Part shown: positions 1 through 6,465 of the stretch, in pieces
Layout: each line of letters begins with the position of its first letter
Numbering within the stretch: the stretch's first letter is position 1
Assembly (NCBI GenBank): GCA_964535875.1
Contig: CAZHUE010000077.1
Location: 1-11,614 of the forward strand
Origin: QPIN01 sp964535875
Lineage (GTDB): Bacteria > Pseudomonadota > Gammaproteobacteria > Methylococcales > Methylomonadaceae
Reading direction: 5' to 3'
DNA length: 11,614 nucleotides
The notes under the pieces: model-generated
Database searches by the model: none
Told to the model about the DNA's origin: nothing
The model's input: the letters and a program-made list of their open reading frames with translations, nothing else
Made by a program: the position numbers and the translations under genes

Positions 1-15
1 ATCAGTAGCAACATG

Positions 16-35
16 ACAACAATAGTTGTTTTTTT
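16..35 (+). terminator. weak terminator-like hairpin at window edge
   Basis: A 5-bp stem (ACAAC at 16-20, GTTGT at 25-29) with loop AATA is followed by a run of T to 35. It has the shape of a small intrinsic terminator for a plus-strand gene lying left of the window. The stem is short and AT-rich, so the call is weak. The rest of 36-215 is AT-rich with no gene that I can see. Confidence 0.25.
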
Positions 36-215
36 CATACAGGGGGAATATAGATCAGTTTTTGCGTAAGATCAATGTATTTTTTTAAAATTTGCTTTAT
101 CGTTATATAGCTAATTTGTAATGTCTACTTTGTTGGCCGGATGTTGTCGATATAGCTTGATTGGCTAATAGAATATAGTGGTTTTATCTTTAATGATAAA
201 AAAGTAATTTTAAAT

Positions 216-686
216 TTATATCCAGTTTTTATAAGGGTTTTCGGATAAATTATTGTTGTAGTATTTTAGGTTTTCAGTGACTTCTTTGCCTAACCAGTCT
301 GGTTTAAAAAAGGTTTCTCCAACTGATGAAAGTTCAATTTCAGCAATAATTAAGCCATCGTTGTCTCCACTAAACACATCTATTTCCCAGATATGTTGTT
401 TATACGGAACAAGGTGGCGAGTTTTTTCGATAATAGGTTTTTTACATAAAGAGCTTAATATTTCTATACCTTCATTTAAAGGTATTTCATATTCGTATTC
501 TTGTCTTGAAGTTCCTATTGTTGCGCTTTTGATATTTAACCATGCCTTGTTATCCGATATACGGACTCTTATTGACTTTATTTGGTCGCTAATGAGGTAA
601 CCTTGTTTATAAGCACTAGATTTTTGTATATTTTCTCTCCAGTCATTATTTTTAATCAAAAATTTGTGCTCTATTTCTAATGCCAT
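216..686 (-). CDS. CYTH-domain protein (class IV adenylate cyclase / triphosphate tunnel metalloenzyme family)
   Basis: A 156-residue soluble protein of the CYTH/TTM superfamily. Seen directly: the N-terminus MALEIEHKFLI carries the family signature ExExK (E4, E6, K8). Further on there are alternating charged strands typical of the tunnel fold, such as SIRVRI near residue 38, and EIELSS near 117, whose glutamates would bind metal on the opposite wall. Family members hydrolyse triphosphates (inorganic triphosphate, thiamine triphosphate) or, less often, make cAMP. Short single-domain bacterial forms of about 155 residues are common and usually have inorganic triphosphatase-like activity; the exact substrate cannot be read from sequence. 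It stands alone and diverges from sodB across about 180 bp. No clear Shine-Dalgarno sequence precedes the ATG at 686. No signal peptide or membrane segment is seen. Confidence 0.85.
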   Translation of the reverse strand: MALEIEHKFLIKNNDWRENIQKSSAYKQGYLISDQIKSIRVRISDNKAWLNIKSATIGTSRQEYEYEIPLNEGIEILSSLCKKPIIEKTRHLVPYKQHIWEIDVFSGDNDGLIIAEIELSSVGETFFKPDWLGKEVTENLKYYNNNLSENPYKNWI

Positions 687-773
687 TTATTTAATGAGGA
701 ACAGGATGTTATTAAAGCCTAATTATAAACAGAACTAAGCAAGCATTTTGCTTTATTTTATTGTTTGGCAATG

Positions 774-793
774 ATAAAGTAATAATACTTTAT
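774..793. promoter_or_regulatory. 8-bp perfect palindrome in the sodB upstream region
   Basis: ATAAAGTA (774-781) and TACTTTAT (786-793) form a perfect 8-bp inverted repeat around ATAA, about 75 bp before the sodB start. It sits between the divergent CYTH and sodB genes, where an operator would be expected. It has AT-rich, Fur-box-like character (GATAAAG), but I cannot align it convincingly to the 19-bp Fur consensus. It could also be a chance product of AT-rich DNA. I could not pick one convincing sodB promoter: several weak -35/-10 pairs exist between 745 and 830. Confidence 0.25.
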
Positions 794-855
794 TAAAACA
801 CTTGCTAATTAATATTGCTAGATGTTAAAGGACTTTTCTAACCCCTTCAAAAATT

Positions 856-859
856 GGAG
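856..859 (+). promoter_or_regulatory. sodB ribosome binding site
   Basis: GGAG ends 6 nt before the ATG at 866, an ideal spacing. It overlaps the in-frame TTG at 854, which rules that TTG out as the start and fixes sodB at 866. Confidence 0.75.
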
Positions 860-865
860 ATAATA

Positions 866-1447
866 ATGACTATTGAATTACCTACTTTGCCTTATGCTAA
901 AGATGCACTTGCACCTCATATTTCAGAAGAAACCCTTGAGTTTCATTATGGCAAACATCACCAGACCTATGTTACGAACTTAAATAACTTGATTTCAGGC
1001 ACTTCTTTTGAAGATGCTGGACTTGAGGCTATCATCGCCCGTTCCGAGGGTGGAATGTTTAATAATGCTGCGCAAATCTGGAATCATACTTTTTATTGGA
1101 ATAGCTTGTCACCAAATGGTGGTGGTGCGCCTGGTGGAGCATTAGCTGATGCTATAAATTCTACTTTTGGATCATTTGAAGAATTTAAAGTAGAATTTGC
1201 AAAATGTGCGGTAACTACATTTGGTGCTGGATGGGGGTGGCTGGTTAAAAATTCTGATGGTAGTCTTGAGTTAGTGAGTACCAGCAATGCAGGTTGTCCT
1301 TTGACAACAGGTCAGATTCCATTGTTAACGTGTGACGTCTGGGAGCATGCTTATTATATTGATTATCGTAATGCTCGACCTAAATATTTAGAAGCATTTT
1401 GGGCGTTAGTTAATTGGGAGTTTGCAGCAGCAAATTTCGCTGCTTAA
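866..1447 (+). CDS. sodB: superoxide dismutase, iron type
   Basis: Converts superoxide to oxygen and hydrogen peroxide in the cytoplasm. At 193 residues it matches E. coli SodB in length when started at ATG 866; the in-frame TTG 12 nt earlier lies on the Shine-Dalgarno sequence. Metal ligands are all present: H27 (in FHYGKHH), H74 (in IWNHTFYW), D157 and H161 (in DVWEHAYYIDY). The glutamine that helps separate Fe from Mn enzymes is at Q70 in NNAAQIW, the Fe-type position, and the whole N-terminal helical hairpin plus C-terminal alpha/beta domain is intact (FGAGWGWLV near 119, YLEAFWALVNW near the end). There is no signal peptide. The gene is monocistronic, with its own strong terminator at 1520-1556. 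In many gammaproteobacteria sodB is iron-responsive, but no definite regulatory site is visible here. Confidence 0.97.
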   Translation: MTIELPTLPYAKDALAPHISEETLEFHYGKHHQTYVTNLNNLISGTSFEDAGLEAIIARSEGGMFNNAAQIWNHTFYWNSLSPNGGGAPGGALADAINSTFGSFEEFKVEFAKCAVTTFGAGWGWLVKNSDGSLELVSTSNAGCPLTTGQIPLLTCDVWEHAYYIDYRNARPKYLEAFWALVNWEFAAANFAA

Positions 1448-1519
1448 GCTCTTTAGATTAAAGCTCTCAATAAACCGTTATATTATATTGATATAGCAGT
1501 TTTTAATTTTTATGAGCAT

Positions 1520-1556
1520 AAAAACCCCTCTTAAATCAAGTTTAAGAGGGGTTTTT
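1520..1556. terminator. strong bidirectional terminator after sodB
   Basis: A perfect 16-bp stem pairs 1520-1535 with 1541-1556 around the loop TCAAG. The core is CCCCTCTT/AAGAGGGG, with A-runs on the left and T-runs on the right, so it can stop transcription from either strand. It lies 72 bp past the sodB stop. It also probably once served the converging EF-G gene directly; an inserted element (1558-1720) now separates them. Confidence 0.9.
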
Positions 1557-1730
1557 ACAGGGCAATCGGGTTTAAATTATATTGACTTTTAATATTACAG
1601 GTAAATCAATGGGTTGGGTTTTAATTTTTTAAAATTTATAAGAAAATAGCTTTTTATTGTGTTTTTAAAAAACGTAACCTGCTGATTTTATTGGCCATAA
1701 ATTTAAGCCCGATTGCCCTAGGGGTTTTTA
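1547..1730. repeat. target-site duplication flanking the 1558-1720 element
   Basis: AGGGGTTTTTA occurs as an 11-bp direct repeat at 1547-1557 and 1720-1730, hugging the two ends of the inverted-repeat element. The left copy is the descending arm and T-run of the sodB terminator, so it is the ancestral copy. The right copy is explained as duplication on insertion (10 or 11 bp depending on whether one A is given to the element). Confidence 0.7.
1558..1720. mobile_element. MITE-like non-autonomous element (about 163 bp)
   Basis: The ends are 20-bp inverted repeats: 1559-1578 (beginning AGGGCAATCGGG) and 1700-1719 (ending CCCGATTGCCCT), matching at 19 of 20 positions. The interior is AT-rich, has no open frame of note and shows a further loose inward pairing. 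Direct repeats of 10-11 bp sit immediately outside both ends, as expected for transposition. No transposase is encoded, so movement would depend on a full-length relative elsewhere. Duplication length suits IS4-type or ISAs1-type transposases; that family guess is inference. It lies between two convergent genes and leaves both intact. Confidence 0.7.
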
Positions 1731-1740
1731 TGAATAAATG

Positions 1741-3825
1741 TTATTTATTCTTTTCGCGTTCTTTAACTTCTTTGATTACCTCTTCTGCTACATTTTTAGG
1801 GCATGGTAAGTAATGAGAGAATTCCATAGAGAATTGGCCTCGACCTGAAGTCATCGTACGAAGATCGCCAATATAACCAAACATTTCGCTTAAAGCAACA
1901 TCTGCTTTGATGCGAACACCGGTAACACCAGCCTCTTGTGATTTAATCATACCGCGACGACGGTTAAGGTCGCCAATAACATCCCCCACATGATCTTCGG
2001 GTGTAAATACATCTACATGCATAATGGGTTCAATTAATTGAGGTCCAGCTTTAGGAATTGATTGGCGGTATGCTGCCTTGGCTGCAATTTCAAAGGCAAC
2101 TGCTGAAGAATCTACTGCGTGGAAGGCTCCATCTAAAAGTGTGACTTTAAAATCTAGACATGGAAAGCCAGCAAGAACACCGGTATCAATGCTTTTGGAA
2201 AATCCTTTTTCTACTGCTGGCCAAAATTCTCTTGGAACGTTACCGCCAGTTACTTTAGATTCAAAGATAAAACCTGATCCAGGTTCGCCCGGCTCAATAA
2301 GGTAATCAATTTTACCGTATTGACCAGAACCACCCGATTGCTTTTTATGTGTGTAGCTATCTTCAATGCTTTGAGTGATCGTTTCACGGTAGGCTACTTG
2401 TGGTTTACCTACTTCAACATCAATTCCGTGAGTTCTTTTTAGAATGTCGATTTTAATATCTAAGTGAAGTTCGCCCATTCCTTTTAATATAGTTTCTCCA
2501 CTGTCATCATCGGTCTCAACTCGGAAAGATGGGTCTTCAGCAATCATTTTGCCGATAGCGATCCCCAATTTTTCTGAGCCAGCTTTGTCTTTTGGAGCAA
2601 CTGCAATTGAAATAACAGGATCTGGGAATACCATTGGTTCAAGTGTTGCGACATTTTTAGGGTCTGATAAAGTATGTCCAGTTTGAACGTTTTTCATGCC
2701 TACAACAGCAATAATGTCTCCTGCTTGAGCGGAGTTTAACTCAATACGCTCGTCCGCATGCATTTCAACAAGACGCCCAATACGCTCTGTTTTTCCAGTA
2801 AATGTGTTGAGTACAGTCATGCCTTTATCAATTTTACCTGAATAAATACGAATAAAAGTTAGAGCGCCGTACTTGTCATCCATGATTTTAAAGGCTAACG
2901 CGCGCAGTGGTTTGTCAATATCAACAATCGCAAACTCACCTGTTTCGTTACCATCCAAATCAACTTCTGGTTGAGGTTTAACGTCTGTTGGGCAAGGAAG
3001 ATAGTCAACAACAGCGTTCAATAGTGGCTGAATACCTTTGTTTTTAAATGCAGAGCCGCAGTAGGTGGGGAAGAAAGAAAGATTAACGGTGCCTTTGCGG
3101 ATGCAAGATTTAATGGTTTCCAAGGGCGGTTCTTCGCCATCTAAGTATTTTTCCATTGCATCGTCATCTTGTTCTAGGGCTGTTTCAATTAATTTTTCGC
3201 GCCATTCTTCAACAGCATCAACCATATCAGCAGGAACATCTTGAATTTCATAGTTTGTTGGGTCGCCTGAATTGTCCCAAACCCATGCTTTACGTGTTAA
3301 AAGATCAACCACACCAGAAAAATCGTCTTCTGTTCCTATAGGTAACACCATGACAAGAGGGCTAGCACCTAGTACATCTTCTATTTGCTTTACAACTCGG
3401 TAGAAATCAGCGCCTAAACGGTCAAGTTTATTAACCAGAATAATACGAGCAACTTCAGAGTCATTAGCATAACGCCAGTTGGTTTCTGACTGGGGCTCAA
3501 CACCACCAGATCCGCAGAAAACACCAATACCACCATCAAGAACTTTTAAAGAACGATAAACTTCAATTGTGAAGTCAACGTGTCCTGGGGTGTCAATGAT
3601 GTTAAAGCGGTGGTCATCCCAAAAACAAGATGTCGCAGCAGACTGAATTGTAATTCCGCGTTCCTGTTCTTGCTCCATAAAATCAGTAGTCGCTGCACCA
3701 TCATGCACTTCGCCTAATTTATGGATTTTGCCGGTTAGCTTTAAGATTCGCTCAGTCGTTGTTGTTTTACCAGCATCAACGTGAGCAAAGATGCCAATGT
3801 TTCTATATAGAGATAGATCTGTCAT
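1741..3825 (-). CDS. fusA: elongation factor G paralogue (stand-alone EF-G)
   Basis: A 694-residue ribosomal translocase GTPase. GTPase motifs are intact: P-loop AHVDAGKTT (14-22), switch I RGIT (56-59), DTPGH (78-82) and NKLD (132-135). The later domains follow in order: beta-barrel domain II, domain III with GMGELHLDI, domain IV with the HKKQSGGSGQYGK and DGAFHAVDSS segments, and domain V ending TMTSGRGQFSMEF. Variant signatures such as CGSGGVEPQSETNWRYAN and NKLDRLGADF differ from the canonical str-operon EF-G (GGVQPQSETVWRQAN, NKMDRMGANF). The gene also stands alone, without rpsL, rpsG or tuf. I therefore read it as the second, chromosomally solitary EF-G known from Vibrio, Shewanella and methanotroph-like gammaproteobacteria. 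Whether it supports normal translocation, ribosome recycling or a stress role cannot be told. The fusA symbol is used in the broad sense. The Shine-Dalgarno sequence is weak (AGAG). A promoter is proposed at 3911-3939. Confidence 0.95.
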   Translation of the reverse strand: MTDLSLYRNIGIFAHVDAGKTTTTERILKLTGKIHKLGEVHDGAATTDFMEQEQERGITIQSAATSCFWDDHRFNIIDTPGHVDFTIEVYRSLKVLDGGIGVFCGSGGVEPQSETNWRYANDSEVARIILVNKLDRLGADFYRVVKQIEDVLGASPLVMVLPIGTEDDFSGVVDLLTRKAWVWDNSGDPTNYEIQDVPADMVDAVEEWREKLIETALEQDDDAMEKYLDGEEPPLETIKSCIRKGTVNLSFFPTYCGSAFKNKGIQPLLNAVVDYLPCPTDVKPQPEVDLDGNETGEFAIVDIDKPLRALAFKIMDDKYGALTFIRIYSGKIDKGMTVLNTFTGKTERIGRLVEMHADERIELNSAQAGDIIAVVGMKNVQTGHTLSDPKNVATLEPMVFPDPVISIAVAPKDKAGSEKLGIAIGKMIAEDPSFRVETDDDSGETILKGMGELHLDIKIDILKRTHGIDVEVGKPQVAYRETITQSIEDSYTHKKQSGGSGQYGKIDYLIEPGEPGSGFIFESKVTGGNVPREFWPAVEKGFSKSIDTGVLAGFPCLDFKVTLLDGAFHAVDSSAVAFEIAAKAAYRQSIPKAGPQLIEPIMHVDVFTPEDHVGDVIGDLNRRRGMIKSQEAGVTGVRIKADVALSEMFGYIGDLRTMTSGRGQFSMEFSHYLPCPKNVAEEVIKEVKEREKNK

Positions 3826-3910
3826 GTTTGTACTCTAAAAATGGAAATAAAAAACTAGTAATCCCTTTTTTTAAGGTTTAAATTTCTAGTAAAATTAAGG
3901 GTCTCTATAC

Positions 3911-3939
3911 CTTATAGGCGAGGAATAACCAGCTTTTAA
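3911..3939 (-). promoter_or_regulatory. sigma-70-type promoter for the EF-G gene
   Basis: Read on the minus strand, TTAAAA (3939-3934, 4 of 6 to TTGACA) is separated by exactly 17 nt from TATAAG (3916-3911, 5 of 6 to TATAAT). This would give a leader of roughly 80 nt before the start at 3825. The -10 lies inside a small inverted repeat (CTATA/TATAG, 3905-3917), a possible operator or chance. Confidence 0.45.
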
Positions 3940-4105
3940 GGGATAAATAAAGCGCTTGTTTTTGTTTTTTAAAGATATAAAAATTGATTAATACCTTGAA
4001 AAACCTTCCATTATACACCAATGTTTTAAATAAACAGAGAATTAGTATTGATTATTTGTTTTGGCTTTGTTTTTATTGTATTTTTATAGTTATTATGTTG
4101 ATGGG

Positions 4106-4270
4106 TTATACTTCACTTGGTCACGGATGCGGAATTTATATCGAGTTGATTTTTGTCGATAGCAAGGCACTGAAACTGGTGCATAGCAAGCTCGAAACTG
4201 TTTCAGTAACACAGTCTATCGGCAAAAATCGACCGATAGAAATCCGCATCCGTGACCGAGTGAAGTATAA
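4106..4270. mobile_element. 165-bp hairpin element, MITE-like
   Basis: The outer arms, 4106-4132 (TTATACTTCACTTGGTCACG...) and 4244-4270, are inverted copies matching at 26 of 27 positions. Inside them a second block pairs (about 4138-4162 with 4216-4239, one gap), and inside that ACTGAAAC (4169-4176) pairs with GTTTCAGT (4200-4207). Nearly the whole unit could fold into one long imperfect hairpin. No transposase is present. No long target duplication is seen; a TA dinucleotide flanks the TACTTCAC ends, which would suit an IS630/Tc1-type mover, but this is inference. It is more GC-rich than the DNA around it, which supports a foreign or repeated origin. Confidence 0.65.
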
Positions 4271-4373
4271 GTATTAAAACTTTGTAGAAAAATAGACAAA
4301 TTAGGTTTTGAAAAGTAAGGGGATAATTAGTAATAAAAAATATACATCGTCTACTGTTTAACCTAAATAAAAT

Positions 4374-4497
4374 AGTTGGGCGCGGATTTTGTGGGAAATC
4401 TAGGCGAGGTAGAAAATAGCTCCTGCATTTTCGATATTCAGCACACCCATGTACTTCTAAGACAAAGAATAGTTCGAGGATAATGACAGGAGCCCTA
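4374..4497. repeat. GC-richer block, possible dispersed repeat or structured RNA
   Basis: This block has a base composition above its surroundings. It contains GCTCCTG (4419-4425) and CAGGAGC (4487-4493) as a 7-bp inverted pair around about 60 nt. An open frame crosses it on the minus strand but has no recognisable domain and runs into the neighbouring hairpin element. It resembles the non-coding repeats that carry spurious ORFs in methanotroph-like genomes; that resemblance is from memory only. Confidence 0.25.
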
Positions 4498-4525
4498 AAA
4501 AAATTAGTGTTCATATATGGACTTC

Positions 4526-4825
4526 TCAATTATTGCAAGCCAAGTTTTTATAATTGATGCTTCTAACAGAGATCAAGATTGCAGTCGTATATTCGGTCTC
4601 TAACAGAGGCTTTCTTGCCTCAGGACTTTTGATAAAACTATCCGCAGACCTTCTTACCCCATCAGCTGAACGGTTTTTATTAATTCGGCATAGACCCTTT
4701 TTTATAACCGTTTCGTAATCTGAACGACAGAGAACAGAAACGTCAGATCCAGGATTTTCTATTAATGCACTGTAAAAGCTTTCAATCGGACTAGCACCAA
4801 TAATCAGAATTTTATCTTGATTGAT
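4526..4825 (-). pseudogene. remnant of a ketopantoate reductase (PanE/ApbA-like) gene
   Basis: A minus-strand frame runs open from inside the 3' end of hda to a TGA at 4528-4526 and translates to about 99 residues. Its first 45 residues read like the Rossmann N-terminus of the ApbA/PanE family: DKILIIGAS, then SFYSALIENPGSDVSVLCRS, then DYETVIKKG. In working members the nucleotide loop is GxGxxG; here it reads GASPIES, so the key glycines are lost. After about residue 50 the resemblance fades, and the chain is one third of the normal 300 or so. No ATG, GTG or TTG lies in frame before the motif; the next upstream stop is near 4855. I read it as a decayed gene, once the last member of the hda operon, that made pantoate for coenzyme A or a related hydroxy acid. 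Confidence 0.6.
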
Positions 4826-5522
4826 GGTCGTTTTGGCTTGCCAGGATCTGTTTTAAAAAAGGAATTGTCAGTTTACGTTGTGCTTCTAATGTTGCGCGTT
4901 CTATTTTGTTAAGTAATTTCCAGATTGAAGGTAAATCGCTTGCATAATGAGTCATTAAAAATTTGCCAACATTGATGGGTATTTTAAAACCTAAAATATT
5001 AGCTTTATAAATAAGAGCGTTGAGCCGTTCTTCATCTGATAGTGGGTTAAGTTTTAATGTTAGGCCCCAGTTCATGCGAGTTTTAAGATCAGGTAATTGT
5101 ATCCCAAGGTATTTAGGCGGGCAGAGGGCTGATAGTAGGAGATGGTTGTTATTATCTCTATGTAAATTGAAAAAATTGAAAAAAGCTTGTTCCCATTCTG
5201 GATTTTCAGTAATTTGATCAATATTATCAAAACAAACAAGATTAATATTTTCTAATCCATTGAGAATGGATGGAGAGGGTAGTAATTTTTCAGTAAGTGA
5301 AAAATAGAAGGCTGTTTTTTTTAAGTTATTGGCTTCTTGGCAACAGGCTTGAAGTAAGTGAGATTTACCAGAACCGGCTTCTCCCCACAAAAAAACTTGT
5401 TGTTCTTTGTTGATGAAAAGTTGTTGCAAGTGGGTAATGATCTCTTTGTTGCCGTTAGAATAAAAACCACTAAAGTTTTGTGTTGATTGAAATTCAAACT
5501 GCAATGCAAGTTGTTCTGGCAC
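4812..5522 (-). CDS. hda: DnaA regulatory inactivator Hda
   Basis: A 236-residue DnaA-like AAA+ protein. With the DNA-bound sliding clamp it promotes hydrolysis of DnaA-bound ATP after initiation, preventing re-initiation. Seen: an N-terminal clamp-binding peptide EQLALQF (residues 3-9), Walker A GEAGSGKS (47-54), Walker B LVCFDNID with D99, and the arginine finger R149 in LPDLKTRMNWG, followed by sensor 2 region PLSDEERL. No DnaA-type DNA-binding domain follows, as expected for Hda. Start chosen: GTG at 5522, which sets QLALQF at the N-terminus as in known Hda and lies 2 nt after the stop of the preceding gene. A longer TTG-started form from 5573 would add 17 residues with no family support. 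There is no good Shine-Dalgarno sequence, so translation is probably coupled to the upstream gene. It is last intact gene of the arsC-like/wrbA/DUF2069/hda operon. Confidence 0.92.
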   Translation of the reverse strand: MPEQLALQFEFQSTQNFSGFYSNGNKEIITHLQQLFINKEQQVFLWGEAGSGKSHLLQACCQEANNLKKTAFYFSLTEKLLPSPSILNGLENINLVCFDNIDQITENPEWEQAFFNFFNLHRDNNNHLLLSALCPPKYLGIQLPDLKTRMNWGLTLKLNPLSDEERLNALIYKANILGFKIPINVGKFLMTHYASDLPSIWKLLNKIERATLEAQRKLTIPFLKQILASQNDHQSR

Positions 5523-5524
5523 GA

Positions 5525-5872
5525 TTATTTTGTTTTTTCTGCACTGTATACATAAAATGCTGATCCAGCACAAAGAAGTAGACTAAAAAAGACTTCCAGG
5601 AGACCAAAGTAGAATTTTTCTGGATTTACATAAATTTCAGAAACACCATGGGTAAAGTAAAATAGGCTGATATAGCTCATCCAGATACAACTTTTTAAAT
5701 TACCATTCAGTAGTCCTTTAAAAGGAAGAAGAATTGGTGTAATCACGACAAGCAATACTAGTGAGACTGGTAGGTAGGTTGATGGAGATAAAATGGTATT
5801 CCAAAGCATTAATAGCGTAAATAATCCAAAAAAACCACTGATTGCCATGATGTAATAGTACTTTCTTTTCAT
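5525..5872 (-). CDS. DUF2069 inner-membrane protein
   Basis: A 115-residue hydrophobic protein that fits the DUF2069 family. I see four likely membrane segments, roughly residues 7-25, 34-50, 63-77 and 88-107, with a basic N-terminus (MKRK) and a short charged tail (AEKTK). Function is unknown. Its start overlaps the wrbA stop by 4 nt (ATGA), and its stop is 2 nt before the hda start, so the three are almost surely translated from one message. The wrbA-DUF2069-hda order is a conserved gammaproteobacterial arrangement, as in Pseudomonas. Confidence 0.85.
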   Translation of the reverse strand: MKRKYYYIMAISGFFGLFTLLMLWNTILSPSTYLPVSLVLLVVITPILLPFKGLLNGNLKSCIWMSYISLFYFTHGVSEIYVNPEKFYFGLLEVFFSLLLCAGSAFYVYSAEKTK

Positions 5873-6462
5873 GATATTTGTTTTAGAGCTTGTGCCGTTT
5901 TAGCAAGGCGTTTACCTAGTGCAAGACAGATTTTTTTTTCATCGGAACTTAAACCAGATATGGATGATGAAAAGTGGCTAGGGCCATAAGGAGTTCCACC
6001 TGTGATTGTTTCTTTTAATGAAACTTCATTACTTGGAATGCTCATGATTAACATACCGTGGTGCATTAAAGGTAACATCATTGAAAGTAAGGTGCTTTCA
6101 TGGCCACTATGCATGCCGCCTGTTGATGTAAAAACACCTGCAGGTTTACCTGATAGTGTCCCTGGAAGCCAAATTTCTGTTGTTTTATCAATAAAATGTT
6201 TTAGTGCGCCGGCCATATTTCCAAAATGTGTGGGGCTTCCTAAAGCTAGACCGTCACAAGATTTTAAGTCTTGAATGGTTGCATAAGGCGCGCCTTTATC
6301 TGGAATTGAATTTTCAGTTTGTTCGCAAACAGTGGAAATATTTGGAACGGTTCTTAGAATTGCTTCAACACCTTCTATCATCTCAACACCTCGGGCAATT
6401 TGATTTGCCATTTTTTCAGTGCTGCCATCGCGACTATAATAAAGAATTAGAATGTTAATCAT
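5869..6462 (-). CDS. wrbA: NAD(P)H:quinone oxidoreductase, WrbA type
   Basis: A 197-residue flavodoxin-like FMN enzyme that reduces quinones by two electrons and so avoids semiquinone radicals. Seen: phosphate-binding loop YYSRDGSTEKMA (8-19), isoalloxazine-contacting GSPTHFGNM (75-83), the family-typical TSTGGMHSG (112-120) and paired H134-H135, then GGTPYGPSHF, all WrbA signatures. Length agrees with E. coli WrbA (198). It starts 3 nt after the arsC-like stop, without a clear Shine-Dalgarno sequence, and overlaps the DUF2069 start by 4 nt. It is cytoplasmic; no membrane segment or signal peptide is seen. Confidence 0.95.
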   Translation of the reverse strand: MINILILYYSRDGSTEKMANQIARGVEMIEGVEAILRTVPNISTVCEQTENSIPDKGAPYATIQDLKSCDGLALGSPTHFGNMAGALKHFIDKTTEIWLPGTLSGKPAGVFTSTGGMHSGHESTLLSMMLPLMHHGMLIMSIPSNEVSLKETITGGTPYGPSHFSSSISGLSSDEKKICLALGKRLAKTAQALKQIS

Positions 6463-6465
6463 TTT

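Larger units (their letters stand above)
3940..4525. other. long intergenic stretch without an intact gene
   Basis: Between the EF-G promoter and the panE remnant I find no credible intact gene. The stretch holds a 165-bp hairpin element (4106-4270) and a GC-richer repeat-like block (about 4374-4497). The remainder is AT-rich filler. Open frames here run across the hairpin element and lack ribosome binding sites or family resemblance. Confidence 0.7.

Noticed and set aside
182..201. TTTTATC/GATAAAA hairpin after the CYTH gene as a terminator
   Set aside because: The stem is only AT-rich and lacks a following T-run in the direction of transcription.
854..865. Upstream TTG start giving sodB four more residues
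   Set aside because: The TTG overlaps the GGAG ribosome binding site, and the family length of 193 fits the ATG at 866.
3984..4277. Plus-strand 97-codon frame with a hydrophobic middle
   Set aside because: It starts at TTG without a ribosome binding site, its second half is the hairpin element itself, and no family is recognised.
4203..4529. Minus-strand 108-codon frame
   Set aside because: It runs from the repeat-like block into the hairpin element; the composition is unlike a protein and no domain is seen.
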